Shown: positions 27,224-40,600, counted from the first letter of the stretch. The stretch: DNA of 64,000 bases from Methylorubrum extorquens (GCF_024169925.1 NZ_JALJXF010000001.1:440001-504000); one strand, 5' to 3'. Numbers and translations: made by a program. Notes: generated from the letters alone by a model not told the origin.

Positions 27224-27488
27224 AGCGACGGACCCGCGAGCGGGGGTTGGTCGTCGCCCTCCGCCGAACGTGAGCGACGCGCCGTTCCGGTTCGGTCGTC
27301 TTGGCTTGTTTGTTCGGCAGCGCACTTGCAAGGCGTCGCCGTGAACCGATAACCCACCGTGCCGGACGCTTCCGAGCTTCGGTAACCGCTCGGGTACGAG
27401 CCGCGGGGCCGCAGGAGCCGTTTTCGGCCGCCGACCGGCACCTCGAATCCTGCGCGAAACAATCTTGCGCGAAACATGGGAGCCGTGC

Positions 27489-28967
27489 TTGGCCACCATC
27501 ATCCCCGTCTCGCCCTTCGATTACGTCGTGTTCGGCGCAACCGGCGACCTGACGCAGCGCAAGCTCCTGCCGGCCCTCTACCAGCGCTACCGTGACGCCC
27601 AGATCCCCGAGACGAGCCGCATCATCGGCGCCTCGCGCAGCCACATGAGCATGGAGGAGTTCCGGGAGCACGCCCGCGACGCCCTGAAGAGCTTCGTGCC
27701 GCCGGCCGAGATCGACGATGCGCGCCTCGCCGGCTTCCTCGATCACCTGTTCTACGTGGCTGTCGATGCCCTGGGCGACGAGGGCTGGGACGATCTCAAG
27801 AGCCTGCTCGACGAGCGGCCCGACCGGATCCGGCCCTACTATCTCGCCACTTCGCCCGATCTCTACGGCTCGATCTGCCGCAACCTCGACCGCTACGGGC
27901 TGATCGGCGAGAACAGCCGCGTCGTGCTCGAAAAGCCGATCGGCAAGGATCTGAAGTCGGCCCGCGCCATCAACGACGCCGTCGGCGCGGTGTTTCCCGA
28001 GAGCCAGATCTTCCGCATCGACCATTATCTCGGCAAGGAGACGGTGCAGAACCTGCTGGCTCTGCGCTTTGCCAACACGATCTTCGAGCGGCTCTGGAAC
28101 GCCGACGTGATCGACCACGTGCAGATCACGGTGGGCGAGACGGTCGGCGTCGAGGGGCGCGGCGGCTATTACGACACTTCCGGCGCCCTGCGCGACATGG
28201 TGCAGAACCATATCCTCCAGCTCCTCTGCCTCACGGCGATGGAGAGCCCGATCTCGCTCGAAGCGAACTCCGTGCGCGACGAGAAGCTGAAGGTGCTGCG
28301 CGCCCTCAAGCCCATCACCGCCGCCGACGTGCAGAGCGTGACCGTGCGGGGGCAGTACGTGGCGGGCGCGGTCAGCGGCAGGCCGGTGGAGGGCTACCAC
28401 ACCGACCTCGGCAACAATGCCGCGAGCCGCACCGAGACCTTCGTCGCCCTCAAGCTCGAAGTGCGCAGCGGGCGCTGGGCGGGCGTGCCGTTCTACGTGC
28501 GCACCGGCAAGCGCCTGCCGAAGAAGTTGTCCGAGATCGTGGTGCAGTTCCGCGCCTCGCCCTTCTCGATCTTTCCGACGGACGCCTTCGGACGCGAGCC
28601 GAACCGCCTCGTCATCCGGCTCCAGCCGGAGGAGGGGATGAAGCTCGAAGTGATGACCAAGGATCCAGGCCCCGGCGGCATGCGCCTGCGCCCGACCAAT
28701 CTCGACATTTCGTTCGAGGAGACGTTCAAGCAGCGCTATCCCGACGCCTACGAGCGGCTTCTGATGGATGTGGTGCGTGGCAATGCCACCCTGTTCATGC
28801 GCCGCGACGAGGTTGAGGTGGCCTGGGCCTGGGCCGACACCCTGCTCAAGGCCTGGGCCGACCGCCCGGACCCACCGCGCCCCTACGCCGCCGGAAGCTG
28901 GGGACCGACCGCCTCGATCGCCCTGATCGAGCGCGACGGCCGCACGTGGCATGAGGAAATCGGCTGA
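27489..28967 (+). CDS. zwf: Glucose-6-phosphate 1-dehydrogenase
   Basis: About 492 residues. It oxidises glucose-6-phosphate to 6-phosphogluconolactone with NAD(P). The cofactor motif VVFGATGDLTQRKLLPAL, active-site RIDHYLGKET and VRTGKRLPKK are all present. The start is probably TTG 27489, with GGGAG seven bases upstream, giving MATIIPVSPFDY; a TTG at 27465 is the other option, and there is no in-frame ATG nearby. It is monocistronic here. A dispersed palindromic repeat follows the stop. Confidence 0.95.
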   Translation: MATIIPVSPFDYVVFGATGDLTQRKLLPALYQRYRDAQIPETSRIIGASRSHMSMEEFREHARDALKSFVPPAEIDDARLAGFLDHLFYVAVDALGDEGWDDLKSLLDERPDRIRPYYLATSPDLYGSICRNLDRYGLIGENSRVVLEKPIGKDLKSARAINDAVGAVFPESQIFRIDHYLGKETVQNLLALRFANTIFERLWNADVIDHVQITVGETVGVEGRGGYYDTSGALRDMVQNHILQLLCLTAMESPISLEANSVRDEKLKVLRALKPITAADVQSVTVRGQYVAGAVSGRPVEGYHTDLGNNAASRTETFVALKLEVRSGRWAGVPFYVRTGKRLPKKLSEIVVQFRASPFSIFPTDAFGREPNRLVIRLQPEEGMKLEVMTKDPGPGGMRLRPTNLDISFEETFKQRYPDAYERLLMDVVRGNATLFMRRDEVEVAWAWADTLLKAWADRPDPPRPYAAGSWGPTASIALIERDGRTWHEEIG

Positions 28968-28994
28968 CGCTTCGGAGCATGGGGCGATCGGCCT

Positions 28995-29047
28995 AGAGCA
29001 TCGTCTTTTTCCGAAAGCCGGCAGCCACCTTTCGGGACGATGCTTTA
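28995..29047. repeat. Dispersed palindromic repeat, copy A
   Basis: The element has terminal inverted repeats AGCATCGTC and GACGATGCT flanking a partly self-complementary centre (CCGAAAGCCGGC, CCTTTCGG). An inverted copy at 57548-57594 matches in about 43 of 46 positions. Placed 28 bases after zwf, it could act as a transcript-end stabiliser or terminator. Confidence 0.75.
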
Positions 29048-29172
29048 GGCCGCTCACGCCGGCGTCGGCGCCTGTGGCGGCTTTCTTAGCAGCGCGGAGC
29101 CCGGTGCTCGGGGTGACGCGCCGCATCGACATCGCCCATCACGGGGGCGCGACACACCCGCCGGGCTGATCC

Positions 29173-31533
<2,361 letters not shown>

Positions 31534-31718
31534 ATCGACACCTCTGCACTGTTTGGAAACGGCGCCTTGGCCTGGGCCGCGCCGGCTGCTTCGAATCGTA
31601 TTCACAATGGACATCGCGGACCGGCGTTTGTCCACGCCGTTTTTGGGACGGAGAATTGACACGGCGCGGCCGGCAGCCGCCGCGGGCCACCGAAACGCTT
31701 TCCTCACCAAGCCCTTAA

Positions 31719-34355
31719 CTAGCCGGCCAAACTCCGTGTCCCGATATCGGTCACATCACGAGAAAGACCGGGCGTGGCCGTGATGCGACGCAGGGCCGTC
31801 TCGGCGGCCGCCCGTCGCCCCGATTCGAGGCGGCGCCACGGGCCGAAGGCGGTCATCAGGCGCGCGGCGACCTGCGGGTTGGTGCCGTCGAGCGCCAGCA
31901 CGGTCTCGGCCACCAGAGCGTAGCCGGCCCCGTCCGCGCGGTTGAACTGGGTCGGGTTGGCGAGGCTGAAGCTGCCGACGAGGGAGCGCACGCGATTCGG
32001 GTTCGTCATGGCGAAGGCCGGGTGGCCCTGAAGGCGGCGGATGCGCGCCACCGTCCCGTCCTCGGGGATCATCGCCTGGATCGCGAACCACTTGTCGAGC
32101 ACCAGCGGCTCGCTCGCGTAGCGCTCGGCGAAGGCCGACAGCGCCGCCTCACGCGCCTCGCCCGGCAGAAGAGCGAGGGCGGCAAGCCCGGCGAGGCGGT
32201 CGGTCATGTTCGTCGCCCCCGCGATCTGCGCCTGCGCTAGAGCCGTGCCGGCCTCTGGGTCGGCGGCGGCGATCAGGTCGAGGGCGACGTTGCGCAGGGC
32301 CCGGCGCCCGGCCGCGGCCGCATCGGGCGAGAACGGGGTGCCCGCCGACTCCGCCAGAGCCTCGCGCAGGCTCAAGAGCCGGTCCGCCAAGCCTTTGCCG
32401 AGGCGGCGGCGCAGATCGCGGCGCGCGGAGTAAATCGTGTCCGGATCGATCTCCGTTCCGATCTCGTCGGCGAGGTCGCCCTCGCTCGGCAGGGCCAGAA
32501 CCTGCGCGGCGAAGGCCGGGTCGCGCAGGGCCTCCGCATCGAGGAACGCGCCGAGCGCGGCGACGAAGTCGTCGGCACCCGCGTCCCCGGCCATCTCGCC
32601 GCGCACCTGCGCCGTCATGAGCCCGAGGGCGATGCGCTGGGCCGCCTCCCAGCGGTTGAAGCTGTCCGGGTCGTGGCGCAGCAGGGTTAGGCGGGCCGCG
32701 TCGTCAAGGGTGGTCTCGACGCGGACCGGCGCGGAGAACGCGCGAAACAGCGACGGCACGGGTGCCGCGCCGACATTCTCGAAGGTCAGGGTATCCTCGG
32801 CGGTGGCGAGCACGAACACGCCGTCCTCGACCCGCTCGGCGCGGGGGCCGTCGAGGGGGCCATTCGGGCCGACGAGGCCAAGGCCGATCGGGATGACGAG
32901 GGGCGGCGCATCCGCCCCGGCGCCGGGGCGCGTCTGGCGGAAGGCGAGGCGATAGGTCCGGGCGACGGGGTCGTAGGTGCCGGAGACGGCGACCCGCGGC
33001 GTGCCCGGCCGCTCGTACCATTCAGCAAAGCGCGAGAGGTCGCGGCCCGTCACCGCCGCGAAGGCGTTCAGAAAGTCCTCGACGGTGGCGGCCGTGCCGT
33101 CGTTGTCGGCGAAATAGCGGTCCATGCCGGCGCGGAACGCGGTGTCGCCGATCAGGGTGCGCAGCATCCGCACGATCTCGGCGCCCTTCTCGTAGACGGT
33201 CGCCGTGTAGAAGTTGTTGATCTCGGCATATTGCTTAGGCCGCACCGGATGGGCGAGCGGTCCGGCATCCTCCGGAAACTGGCGGGCGCGCAGGTTGCGC
33301 ACCTCGGCGATCCGATGGACCGCGCGCGAGCGCATGTCGGAGGAGAACTCCTGATCGCGGAAGACGGTCAGGCCCTCCTTGAGGCAGAGCTGGAACCAGT
33401 CGCGGCAGGTGACGCGGTTGCCCGACCAGTTGTGGAAGTACTCGTGGGCGATGATCGCCTCGATCGCGGCATAGTCGCCGTCGGTCGCGGTCTCCGGGCT
33501 GGCAAGGACGTATTTGTCGTTGAAGATGTTGAGGCCCTTGTTCTCCATCGCCCCCATGTTGAAGTCGGAGACGGCGACGACGTTGAACACGTCGAGGTCG
33601 TAGGCGCGGCCGAACGCCGTCTCGTCCCAGGCCATGGAGCGTTCCACCGCGTCGAGCGCGTAGGCGGCCCGGTCCGCTTTTCCCGGCTCGACATAGACCG
33701 CGATCTCGACCGCGCGGCCCTCCATGGTGGTGAAGGGCTTGGCCACCCGGTCGAGCCGACCGCCTACCAGGGCGAACAGGTAGGCGGGTTTGGGCAGCGG
33801 GTCGTGCCAGACCGCGTAATGCCGGCCCGTCCCCGGCACCGTGCCCGCCTCGACCGGATTGCCGTTGCCGAGCAGCACCGGGGCGGCCTCCCGCTCCGCC
33901 TCGATGCGGGTGGTGTAGACCGACAGCACGTCCGGCCGGTCGAGGAAGTAGGTGATCCGCCGGAATCCGTCGGCCTCGCACTGGGTGCAGTAGACGCCGT
34001 TGGAGCGGTAAAGGCCCATCAGCCGGGTGTTGGCGGTGGGGTCGATCCGGGTTTCGATCCGAAGGGTGAACGGACGCTGCGGCGGGGTGTGCAGCGTCAG
34101 GCCTGAGGCATCGGCCCGGACGGCGTCCGGCGCCAGCGTCTGCCCGTCGAGTTCGAGCGCCAGGAGCGTGAGGTCGTCGCCGTCGAGAACGAGAGGTGCG
34201 CCCGCACGGCCCGCTGGATTCGGGCGCAGCGCCAGGGTTGCGGTCACGCGGGTGTCGTGCGGGTCGAGGCGCACGTCGAGTTCGACCCGGTCGATGAGGT
34301 GGTCGCTCGGGCGGTAGTCTTCGAGGCGAACGGTCGGGGGCGTCTCGGTGCGCAT
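31719..34355 (-). CDS. pepN: Aminopeptidase N (M1 metallopeptidase)
   Basis: 878 residues, usual length for bacterial PepN. The substrate motif GAMENKGLNIFN and the zinc site HEYFHNWSGNRVTCRDW with the downstream Glu (LKEGLTVFRDQEF) are complete. It removes N-terminal residues from peptides in the cytoplasm. It is transcribed in the same direction as, and 185 bases before, the PAS kinase, with an independent function. Confidence 0.95.
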   Translation of the reverse strand: MRTETPPTVRLEDYRPSDHLIDRVELDVRLDPHDTRVTATLALRPNPAGRAGAPLVLDGDDLTLLALELDGQTLAPDAVRADASGLTLHTPPQRPFTLRIETRIDPTANTRLMGLYRSNGVYCTQCEADGFRRITYFLDRPDVLSVYTTRIEAEREAAPVLLGNGNPVEAGTVPGTGRHYAVWHDPLPKPAYLFALVGGRLDRVAKPFTTMEGRAVEIAVYVEPGKADRAAYALDAVERSMAWDETAFGRAYDLDVFNVVAVSDFNMGAMENKGLNIFNDKYVLASPETATDGDYAAIEAIIAHEYFHNWSGNRVTCRDWFQLCLKEGLTVFRDQEFSSDMRSRAVHRIAEVRNLRARQFPEDAGPLAHPVRPKQYAEINNFYTATVYEKGAEIVRMLRTLIGDTAFRAGMDRYFADNDGTAATVEDFLNAFAAVTGRDLSRFAEWYERPGTPRVAVSGTYDPVARTYRLAFRQTRPGAGADAPPLVIPIGLGLVGPNGPLDGPRAERVEDGVFVLATAEDTLTFENVGAAPVPSLFRAFSAPVRVETTLDDAARLTLLRHDPDSFNRWEAAQRIALGLMTAQVRGEMAGDAGADDFVAALGAFLDAEALRDPAFAAQVLALPSEGDLADEIGTEIDPDTIYSARRDLRRRLGKGLADRLLSLREALAESAGTPFSPDAAAAGRRALRNVALDLIAAADPEAGTALAQAQIAGATNMTDRLAGLAALALLPGEAREAALSAFAERYASEPLVLDKWFAIQAMIPEDGTVARIRRLQGHPAFAMTNPNRVRSLVGSFSLANPTQFNRADGAGYALVAETVLALDGTNPQVAARLMTAFGPWRRLESGRRAAAETALRRITATPGLSRDVTDIGTRSLAG

Positions 34356-34434
34356 CGGTCTCGGGCTCGCCGTCGGGAAAAGCGTCCCGTCTTCTAGAGG
34401 CGATCCCTGCCGAGCGGAATCCGTCGTGGATCGA

Positions 34435-35343
34435 TCAGCCCGCCGAGACCGCCTGTTTCGCCTGATGCCGGAGGGCGAGGCGGTAGGTCAGATCGCTCTG
34501 CGCCAGACTGCCCGCGATGAAGCGATCGAACGCGGCGACCCAGTGCGGGGTGAGGTGGATATAGGCGTTGCGCGGTCCCGAGCGGACGAGGAAGTTCCGC
34601 TCCTGCGCAACGGTCAGAATGTTGCGCACATGGCTGCGCGAGACGGCGAAGCGCGGCGCGAGATGGACGAGGTCCGATCCTCGGATGCGGCTCTCCGGGT
34701 CGCTTCCGCCCATCTCCGAAAGCGCCAGCAGGATGATCAGCGCGCTCGTGCTGCTGAGAAAGACGATGATCTCGAGGTTGCTCCACATCATGGCGATGAT
34801 CGCATCGAAGGCGGCGACGGCGGACCGGGCGTGGGCCGCCTGGAATCCCAAGTCGCGCCGCCGCGCCGGTTCGAAACCCGGATCGGGATAGAGCCTGTCG
34901 AGCGGTGCGTAGTGGGCGGCCTTCCATTCGCGATCCCAGGCGAGGAGGCGCTCGGTCGGAAACAGGAGGCGCACGCGGCTGTCCTCCGGCTGCTGCCGGA
35001 GTTCGAGGTAGTTGGTCTGCACGAGGCGCGCGACGAAGCTGTCGATCAGCCTCGGGCTGGCGAAGCCGAAGCGGGCGACCGTCTCCTTGAGCAGGCTCAG
35101 CGTCGGCCAGCTCGCCCTGTCCGCCGGATCGTAATTGGCATGCTGGCAGACGATGATGGCCAGGGTGGTCACCCGCCCGGCATCGGCGCCGAACTGGGCG
35201 GGAAACACGCCGGCTTCGTAGACCTTGGCATGCTCCGAGACGAAGACGCGGCGTGCCTCGGCAAAGTCGGGATGGGCCAGGATCTGCTCAGGCGTCGCGT
35301 GTTCGACCTCGCCGATTCCCCGGATGACCGAGCCGGCGCTCAT
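34435..35343 (-). CDS. Putative regulator with two winged-helix regions
   Basis: 302 residues. Two segments look like winged helices: about 60-120 (SLLKETVARFGFASPRLIDS, then LVQTNYLELRQQPEDSRV) and about 215-270 (DLVHLAPRFAVSRSHVRNIL, then AQERNFLVRSG). A hydrophobic helix, IIVFLSSTSALIILLALSE, lies between them and may be the core of an interdomain helix rather than membrane. No known family named with confidence. It sits 80 bases upstream of pepN on the same strand. Confidence 0.6.
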   Translation of the reverse strand: MSAGSVIRGIGEVEHATPEQILAHPDFAEARRVFVSEHAKVYEAGVFPAQFGADAGRVTTLAIIVCQHANYDPADRASWPTLSLLKETVARFGFASPRLIDSFVARLVQTNYLELRQQPEDSRVRLLFPTERLLAWDREWKAAHYAPLDRLYPDPGFEPARRRDLGFQAAHARSAVAAFDAIIAMMWSNLEIIVFLSSTSALIILLALSEMGGSDPESRIRGSDLVHLAPRFAVSRSHVRNILTVAQERNFLVRSGPRNAYIHLTPHWVAAFDRFIAGSLAQSDLTYRLALRHQAKQAVSAG

Positions 35344-35736
35344 GCGCCGTCTCCCGGTCGCGGTTTGCCTGATCGGATCATCATCGCAGGATGGAACGAA
35401 GCGACGCTGGCCCGATGCAATTTGCGGAAATGAAAGCTCTCAGACGCGGCAATGTGCATGACGCCAACTCATCCACGAATGGCAATTTCGAATTGTTCAG
35501 TGTAATTTTGATTTAATATGCCAACAATCCTGCAGATGTTCGATAGCGAACGTGGTCGGACCGATCAATTGCACCAAGTGTGGCGCTTTATCAAAATCAT
35601 GTTATTGGCCGACGGCCCGCTGCTCTCCGGCGGGCGCTGGCCGACAGGCCGCGCGGGATCCTGATCGGCCGCCCCGTTGACGGGCGTGTGAGCCGGGCCA
35701 GATAGCCGGCCATCCCTGTCATCATCCGGTGTGGTC
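35344..35736. other. AT-rich intergenic region
   Basis: 393 bases between divergent genes, with an unusually AT-rich patch around 35460-35600. No frame or hairpin is supported. AT-rich patches of this type are favoured by MucR/Ros and H-NS-like silencers, but no specific site was recognised. Confidence 0.35.
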
Positions 35737-36177
35737 ATGGAATACTTGCACACGATGGTTCGCGTGGCGGACCTCGACCGCGCACTCGCCTTCTATGTCG
35801 ATTCCTTCGGGCTCAAGGAGGTCCGGCGGGTCGAGAACGAGAAGGGCCGTTTCACCCTCGTCTTTCTCGCGGCTCCGGGGGATGTCGAGCGTGCGGAGAC
35901 GACGAAGTCGCCGCTGATCGAGCTGACCTACAATTGGGATCCGGAGACCTATTCCGGCGGGCGCAACTTCGGGCACCTCGCCTATCAGGTCGATGACATC
36001 TACGCCTTCTGCCAGCGGCTGAAGGATGCGGGCGTGACCATCAACCGGCCGCCGCGCGACGGGTACATGGCCTTCGTGCGCTCACCCGACGGCATTTCCA
36101 TCGAGATCCTGCAGAAGGGCGGCGCCAAGCCGCCGCAGGAGCCGTGGGCCTCCATGGAGAACACCGGAACCTGGTAG
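35737..36177 (+). CDS. gloA: Glyoxalase I / VOC-superfamily protein
   Basis: 146 residues, two beta-alpha-beta-beta-beta modules. The four metal ligands of bacterial Ni-type glyoxalase I are readable: His in YLHTMVRV, Glu in PLIELTYNW, His in NFGHLAYQV and Glu in SIEILQKGG. It converts the methylglyoxal-glutathione hemithioacetal to lactoylglutathione. ATG 35737 is preferred; a GTG two codons earlier is also open. It ends in a Trp-rich tail not needed for catalysis. Confidence 0.88.
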   Translation: MEYLHTMVRVADLDRALAFYVDSFGLKEVRRVENEKGRFTLVFLAAPGDVERAETTKSPLIELTYNWDPETYSGGRNFGHLAYQVDDIYAFCQRLKDAGVTINRPPRDGYMAFVRSPDGISIEILQKGGAKPPQEPWASMENTGTW

Positions 36178-36187
36178 TCCGGCGGGT

Positions 36188-36216
36188 GGGCGCCCGGGCT
36201 CGATGCCCCGGCGCCC
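36188..36216. terminator. GC hairpin between convergent genes
   Basis: GGGCGCC-CGGG pairs with CCCC-GGCGCCC across CTCGATG in the 45 bases between gloA and the 54-residue gene. A probable shared terminator without a T-run. Confidence 0.5.
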
Positions 36217-36222
36217 GTCCGG

Positions 36223-36387
36223 TCAGGCGTCGAGCTTGGGCGTGATGCCGAGTTCGGCGAGCTTGGCGCAGACCGCATCGACCGGCCGCTTGAGCCGGAG
36301 GCTGATGACGGAGACGGGTATGCCCTCGCGGGCCATGCTGCGCAGGCTCTGGACGGCGTCGAGGCTCCAGTTGGTATCGACCGACAT
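36223..36387 (-). CDS. GcrA-like helix-turn-helix mini-protein (54 aa)
   Basis: ATG 36387 follows a strong AGGAGGA, which fixes this start over the open frame to 36432. The product is a single SANT/GcrA-like three-helix motif: NWSLDAVQSLRSMAREGIPV, then VISLRLKRPVDAVCAKLAEL, resembling the N-terminal DNA-binding part of GcrA (W...L...G.s...IA..L......AV..K...LG). There is nothing after the motif. It could be a small DNA-binding or antagonist protein. Confidence 0.7.
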   Translation of the reverse strand: MSVDTNWSLDAVQSLRSMAREGIPVSVISLRLKRPVDAVCAKLAELGITPKLDA

Positions 36388-36486
36388 GGCTTCCTCCTGT
36401 TTCTCAGGCGGCAAAGCGATCCGGTGAGACATCCTGCGGATTGCTTCCCCGGAACGAGGTGGATCGCAGGGGCAGGCGCGGCAACC

Positions 36487-36996
36487 TCACGCCGAACATC
36501 TGTGCACGCTCGCGAGTTGGGCGGCGCGAAGCGTCGGCCGACCCTGGAACGCCCCACGGAGCGGGACGTGTAGGCTCGAACGCTCCACGGCGAGGAGGAT
36601 GTTGCATCCCCCCACAACGGCGCCCATCCCGTCGCGCAACGCCGTCGGGTAAGGCAGGAACGCCATTCGGCTCCCATCCGGCCGTTCGAGACCGATCTGG
36701 ATGCCGCGCACCGCGCGCGCGCCTCTGAGGGTGAGCGCCAACGGCGACAGGTCGTGCGGCAGCGGCGTGCCGTCCGCCTCGAACAGCCGCCAAGCCCCGC
36801 ACCAGCGCGCCTTGCCGATCACGGGGCGGAATCCCCAAAGATGCGCGGCGGCTTCGTTGTAGTAGGTCAGCCAGCCGTTGGAATCGGTCGTATAGAGTGG
36901 CGCATCGATCTGCCGAAACAGATCGGCCCGCGACGGCTCGTAGTTCCAGTCAGAATCGGGCGCGTCGAAATCGTAGGTGAAATCGTCCGTGTTCAT
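36487..36996 (-). CDS. Orphan single-PAS-domain protein
   Basis: 169 residues, one PAS domain (about 25-135) with QIDAPLYTTDSNGWLTYYNE and a final VVGGCNILLAVE strand as in PAS sensors. The Asp-rich N-terminus (MNTDDFTYDFDAPDSDWNYE) and basic C-terminus flank it. No output domain is attached, so it may serve in trans with a kinase; the hybrid kinase at 37674 is divergent and next door. Confidence 0.75.
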   Translation of the reverse strand: MNTDDFTYDFDAPDSDWNYEPSRADLFRQIDAPLYTTDSNGWLTYYNEAAAHLWGFRPVIGKARWCGAWRLFEADGTPLPHDLSPLALTLRGARAVRGIQIGLERPDGSRMAFLPYPTALRDGMGAVVGGCNILLAVERSSLHVPLRGAFQGRPTLRAAQLASVHRCSA

Positions 36997-37673
36997 CAGG
37001 CTCCCCAGGACGTCCGGGCATTCGAAATGCCCGCTGCCAGCACTTCGTGCCCCCCTCTGTCATGGGTTCCTGGGGACCTCCCGGCGCCTCGGCCGGTTTG
37101 GAAGGTCCTTCGGAGCGGTGCCGGAGCGCCACCCTCCAGATCGTCCAACCCTTGCGGGATTGTGCCTCGAAGCTTCCGGGGGCGGTCGCTCCTCGACGCC
37201 ATGAACGGCATATTGGGCCGAACTGGGCTCTCTCGCCGGGTCTGATACGGACGAGGGGTAGAATGCACGTCTCGCCACATGAGGCAAGCGCCTCGATGGC
37301 ATTTCACGAACCGGACGCCAGATTTGGATCGATTGAACTTATTGCAATGCAAAAAAGGACTGAGTTTCGTGCGGGATGATGCAGGTTCTATCTTCGGCAA
37401 TGCGCTGAATACCACATTTGTTGTATGTCACGTCCATCATGCCGGGACCGGCTGCCGCGTGACCGTTTCCGATCGAAACGTCACGAAGCGGTTCTCGGCG
37501 GGACCTGCATTGATCCGCCGCAATGATTCGATGCACACCCGTCACGAGCCTTCCATGCATCGGCCCATCGCAGGGGACGCCGCCGCCGAGGAGCCTTCAC
37601 TGTCCCATCGGTCCGCAAGCGCCGCTCCCGTCCGCGGTCCGGATCGCATCCACGGCCGGCGGAGCTTCGTTCG
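36997..37673. other. Long intergenic region, no gene supported
   Basis: 677 bases between a divergent PAS gene and the hybrid kinase. Several frames are open but read as low-complexity shadows. AT-rich stretches near 37320-37380 and 37400-37440 probably contain promoters. No hairpin or repeat of note. A small RNA cannot be ruled out. Confidence 0.35.
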
Positions 37674-40600
37674 ATGACCCGACTTTCCGCTGGCGAGAGC
37701 GTGCCGGCGTCTCTGCGTTTCCTTGCGGAGGGCGGGCAGACGGGCCGTGAGATCCTGGCCCATCCCTGGTCGGACACGTCGCTCGGGCCGCTGGAGGATT
37801 GGCCGGTCTCCCTGCGCACGACGCTGGCGACGATGCTGGCCTGCCCGGCCGCCATGTTCCTCGCCTGGGGCCCCGAGGGGATTTCCTTCTTCAACGATGC
37901 CTACCGGCCGGTCTTCGGCGACCGCTTGTCCCGGGCGCTCGGTGCGCGCTTTCGCGAGATCTGGGCCGACCTGTGGGCGGATATCGGCCCGCTGGCCGAT
38001 GCCGCTCTGCGCGGCGAAAGCGTCGCCCAGCACAACCTGCCGCTTCTCATGGATCGCTACGGAGTGCCCGAGCAGAGCTGGTGGAGCTTCACCTACTCGC
38101 CGGTGCGCGACGATGCGGGCCACATCAACGGCATGATCTGCGTGACCGCGGAAACGACGGCCGAGGTGCTGGCCGACCGCGCGCGCCGCCGCAGCGACGA
38201 GCGCCTGGAGATGGCGCTCTCGGCTGGAGGCAGCATCGGCATCTGGGACTGGGACGTAACGGCCGATCGCGTCACCGCCGATCCGCGCTTTGCCGCGCTC
38301 TACGGCGTCGATCCGGAGATGGCGGCGGCCGGGGCGCCCGTCAGCGCCTTCTTTTCCGGAGTCCATCCCGACGACCTGCCGCGCCTGAGATCGAGCATTG
38401 AAGCGGTGCTCGGCACGGGGGGGCAATTCGATGCGGAGTACCGTCTTGTCCAGGGGGACGGGAGCATCCGCTGGGTCGCGGCGCAGGGTCGCTGCACAAT
38501 GGCTGAGGATGGGACGCCGCGCCATTTCCCCGGCGTCAGCTTCGACATCACCGAGCGCAAGCGCATCGAGCAGGCGCTCCGCGACAGCCAGGACCGCTTC
38601 CGCGGCATCATCAACTCGGTCGATCAGATGATCTGGTCGACGCGGGCGGACGGCTACCACGACTTCTACAACGAGCGTTGGTACGCGTTCACCGGCGTCC
38701 CCGCCGGCACGACCGACGGCGAGGCCTGGAGCGGGATGATCCATCCCGATGACCGTGAGCGGGCTTGGGCCGTTTGGCAGCATGCCCTGGCCACGGGGGA
38801 AAACTACCAGATCGAGTATCGCCTGCGGCACCGCTCGGGCCTCTACCGCTGGGTGCTCGGCCGAGCCCAGCCGGTGCGCGATGCGGACGAGCGGATCGTG
38901 CGCTGGTTCGGCACCTGCACCGATATCCACGACCGCAAGCTCGCGGAGGAGCGCCAAGCCTTCCTGCTGGGCCTGAACGACCGGCTGAGGGAGGCGGACG
39001 ACCCGCAGGCGGTGACGCAGGCCGCGGCCGCGACGCTCGGTGCCCATGTCGGCGCGTCTCGGGCCGGCTATGGCGAGATCGACGAGGCCGGCGAGATCGT
39101 GCGGGTCGAGCGCGACTGGACCCGCGACCCGTCGGCGCCGAGCCTCGCGGGCGTATCGCGCATCCTCGACGGGTTCGGCCCGGCGGCGATCGCGGAGCTA
39201 CGGGCCGGGCTGACCCTCGTGGTGGAGGATTGCTACGCCGACCCCCGGGCCGGGCGCGATTACGCGGCGACCTGGGATTCCGTCGGGTGCCGGTCGCTCG
39301 TCGTCGTGCCGCTGATCCGCGAGGGGCGGCTGCGGGCGATCCTCTACCTGCACGAGCCGCAGCCGCGGGTCTGGCGCCCCGAGGAGATCGGGCTGGTCGA
39401 GGATGTCGCCCAGCGCGTGGGACATGCCGCCGAGCGCGCCCGCGCCGAACAGGCCGAGCGCGCGAACGCCCGCGAACTGCGCTTGGTCGCCGATTCGCTG
39501 CCGGTCCTCATCGCCCTGTTCGATGCGGACGGCGTCTGCCGCTTCGCCAATGCCGCCAGCGCCGACTGGTTCGGCATCCCTCCGACGGAGTCGGTCGGGC
39601 AGACGCTTGCCGCGCTGATCGGGCCGGCGGATTTCGCCGAGGCGCGGCCACGCTTCGAGAGCGCCCGCGCCGGCCACGATGTTCGCGCCGAGCGGGCCTG
39701 GCCGCGTCGGGACGGCAGCTCGCGCATCGCCGACATCCGCTACCTGCCGCGACCAATGCCGGACGGCTCGAGCGACGGAGCCTACCTGTTCGTTACCGAC
39801 ATCTCGGATGCCAAGCGTATCGAGGCGATGCTGGAGCGCGAGGTCGGCGAGCGCACCCGCGAGCGCGACCGCCTCTGGCAGACCACCAACGACCTGATGG
39901 GAACGGCCGGCCTCGATGGCCACCTCCGCAGCGTTAATCCGGCCTGGGGGCGCCTGCTCGGCTGGAGCGAGCGGGAGTTGCTCGAACGTCCGTTCCTCGA
40001 TTTCATCGACCCCGAGGACCATGCCGGCACCGGCGCGGTGCTGGCACGGCTCGCCGGGAGCGAGCAGATCACCGATTTCGTCGACCGCATCCTCAGCAAG
40101 GACGGGCGCCGGCGCACGGTGATGTGGACGGCGGTGCCCGAGGGCGGCTGCTTCCACTTCGTCGGCCGCGACATCACCGACCAGCGTCTCGCCGAGGAGC
40201 AGTTGCGGCAGGCGCAGAAAATGGAGGCGGTCGGCCAGTTGACCGGCGGCATCGCCCACGATTTCAACAACCTCCTCACTGGCATCATCGGTTCGCTCGA
40301 CCTGATGCAGACCCGTATCTCCCAGGGCCGCGTCGAGACCCTGGAACGCTATGCCGGGGCGGCCCTCACCTCGGCTCACCGTGCCGCGTCGCTGACCCAT
40401 CGCCTGCTCGCCTTCGCCCGGCGCCAGCCGCTCGAACAGAAGCCCGTCGATGTGAATGCGCTGCTGGCCGGCATGGAGGAGATGCTCCGGCGTGCGCTCC
40501 CCGAGCAGGTGCCGCTCGACATCGTCGCCACGGACGGGCTCTGGCCCACGCTCTGCGATCCGCACCAGCTCGAAAACGCGGTGCTCAACCTCGTCATCAA

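Noticed and set aside
27057..29132. A 691-residue antisense frame over zwf
   Set aside because: A shadow of zwf third-position GC bias; no recognisable domain.
37279..37677. 132-residue frame before the hybrid kinase
   Set aside because: Reads as non-protein (His/Arg/Ser-rich, no ribosome site) and overlaps the likely promoter.
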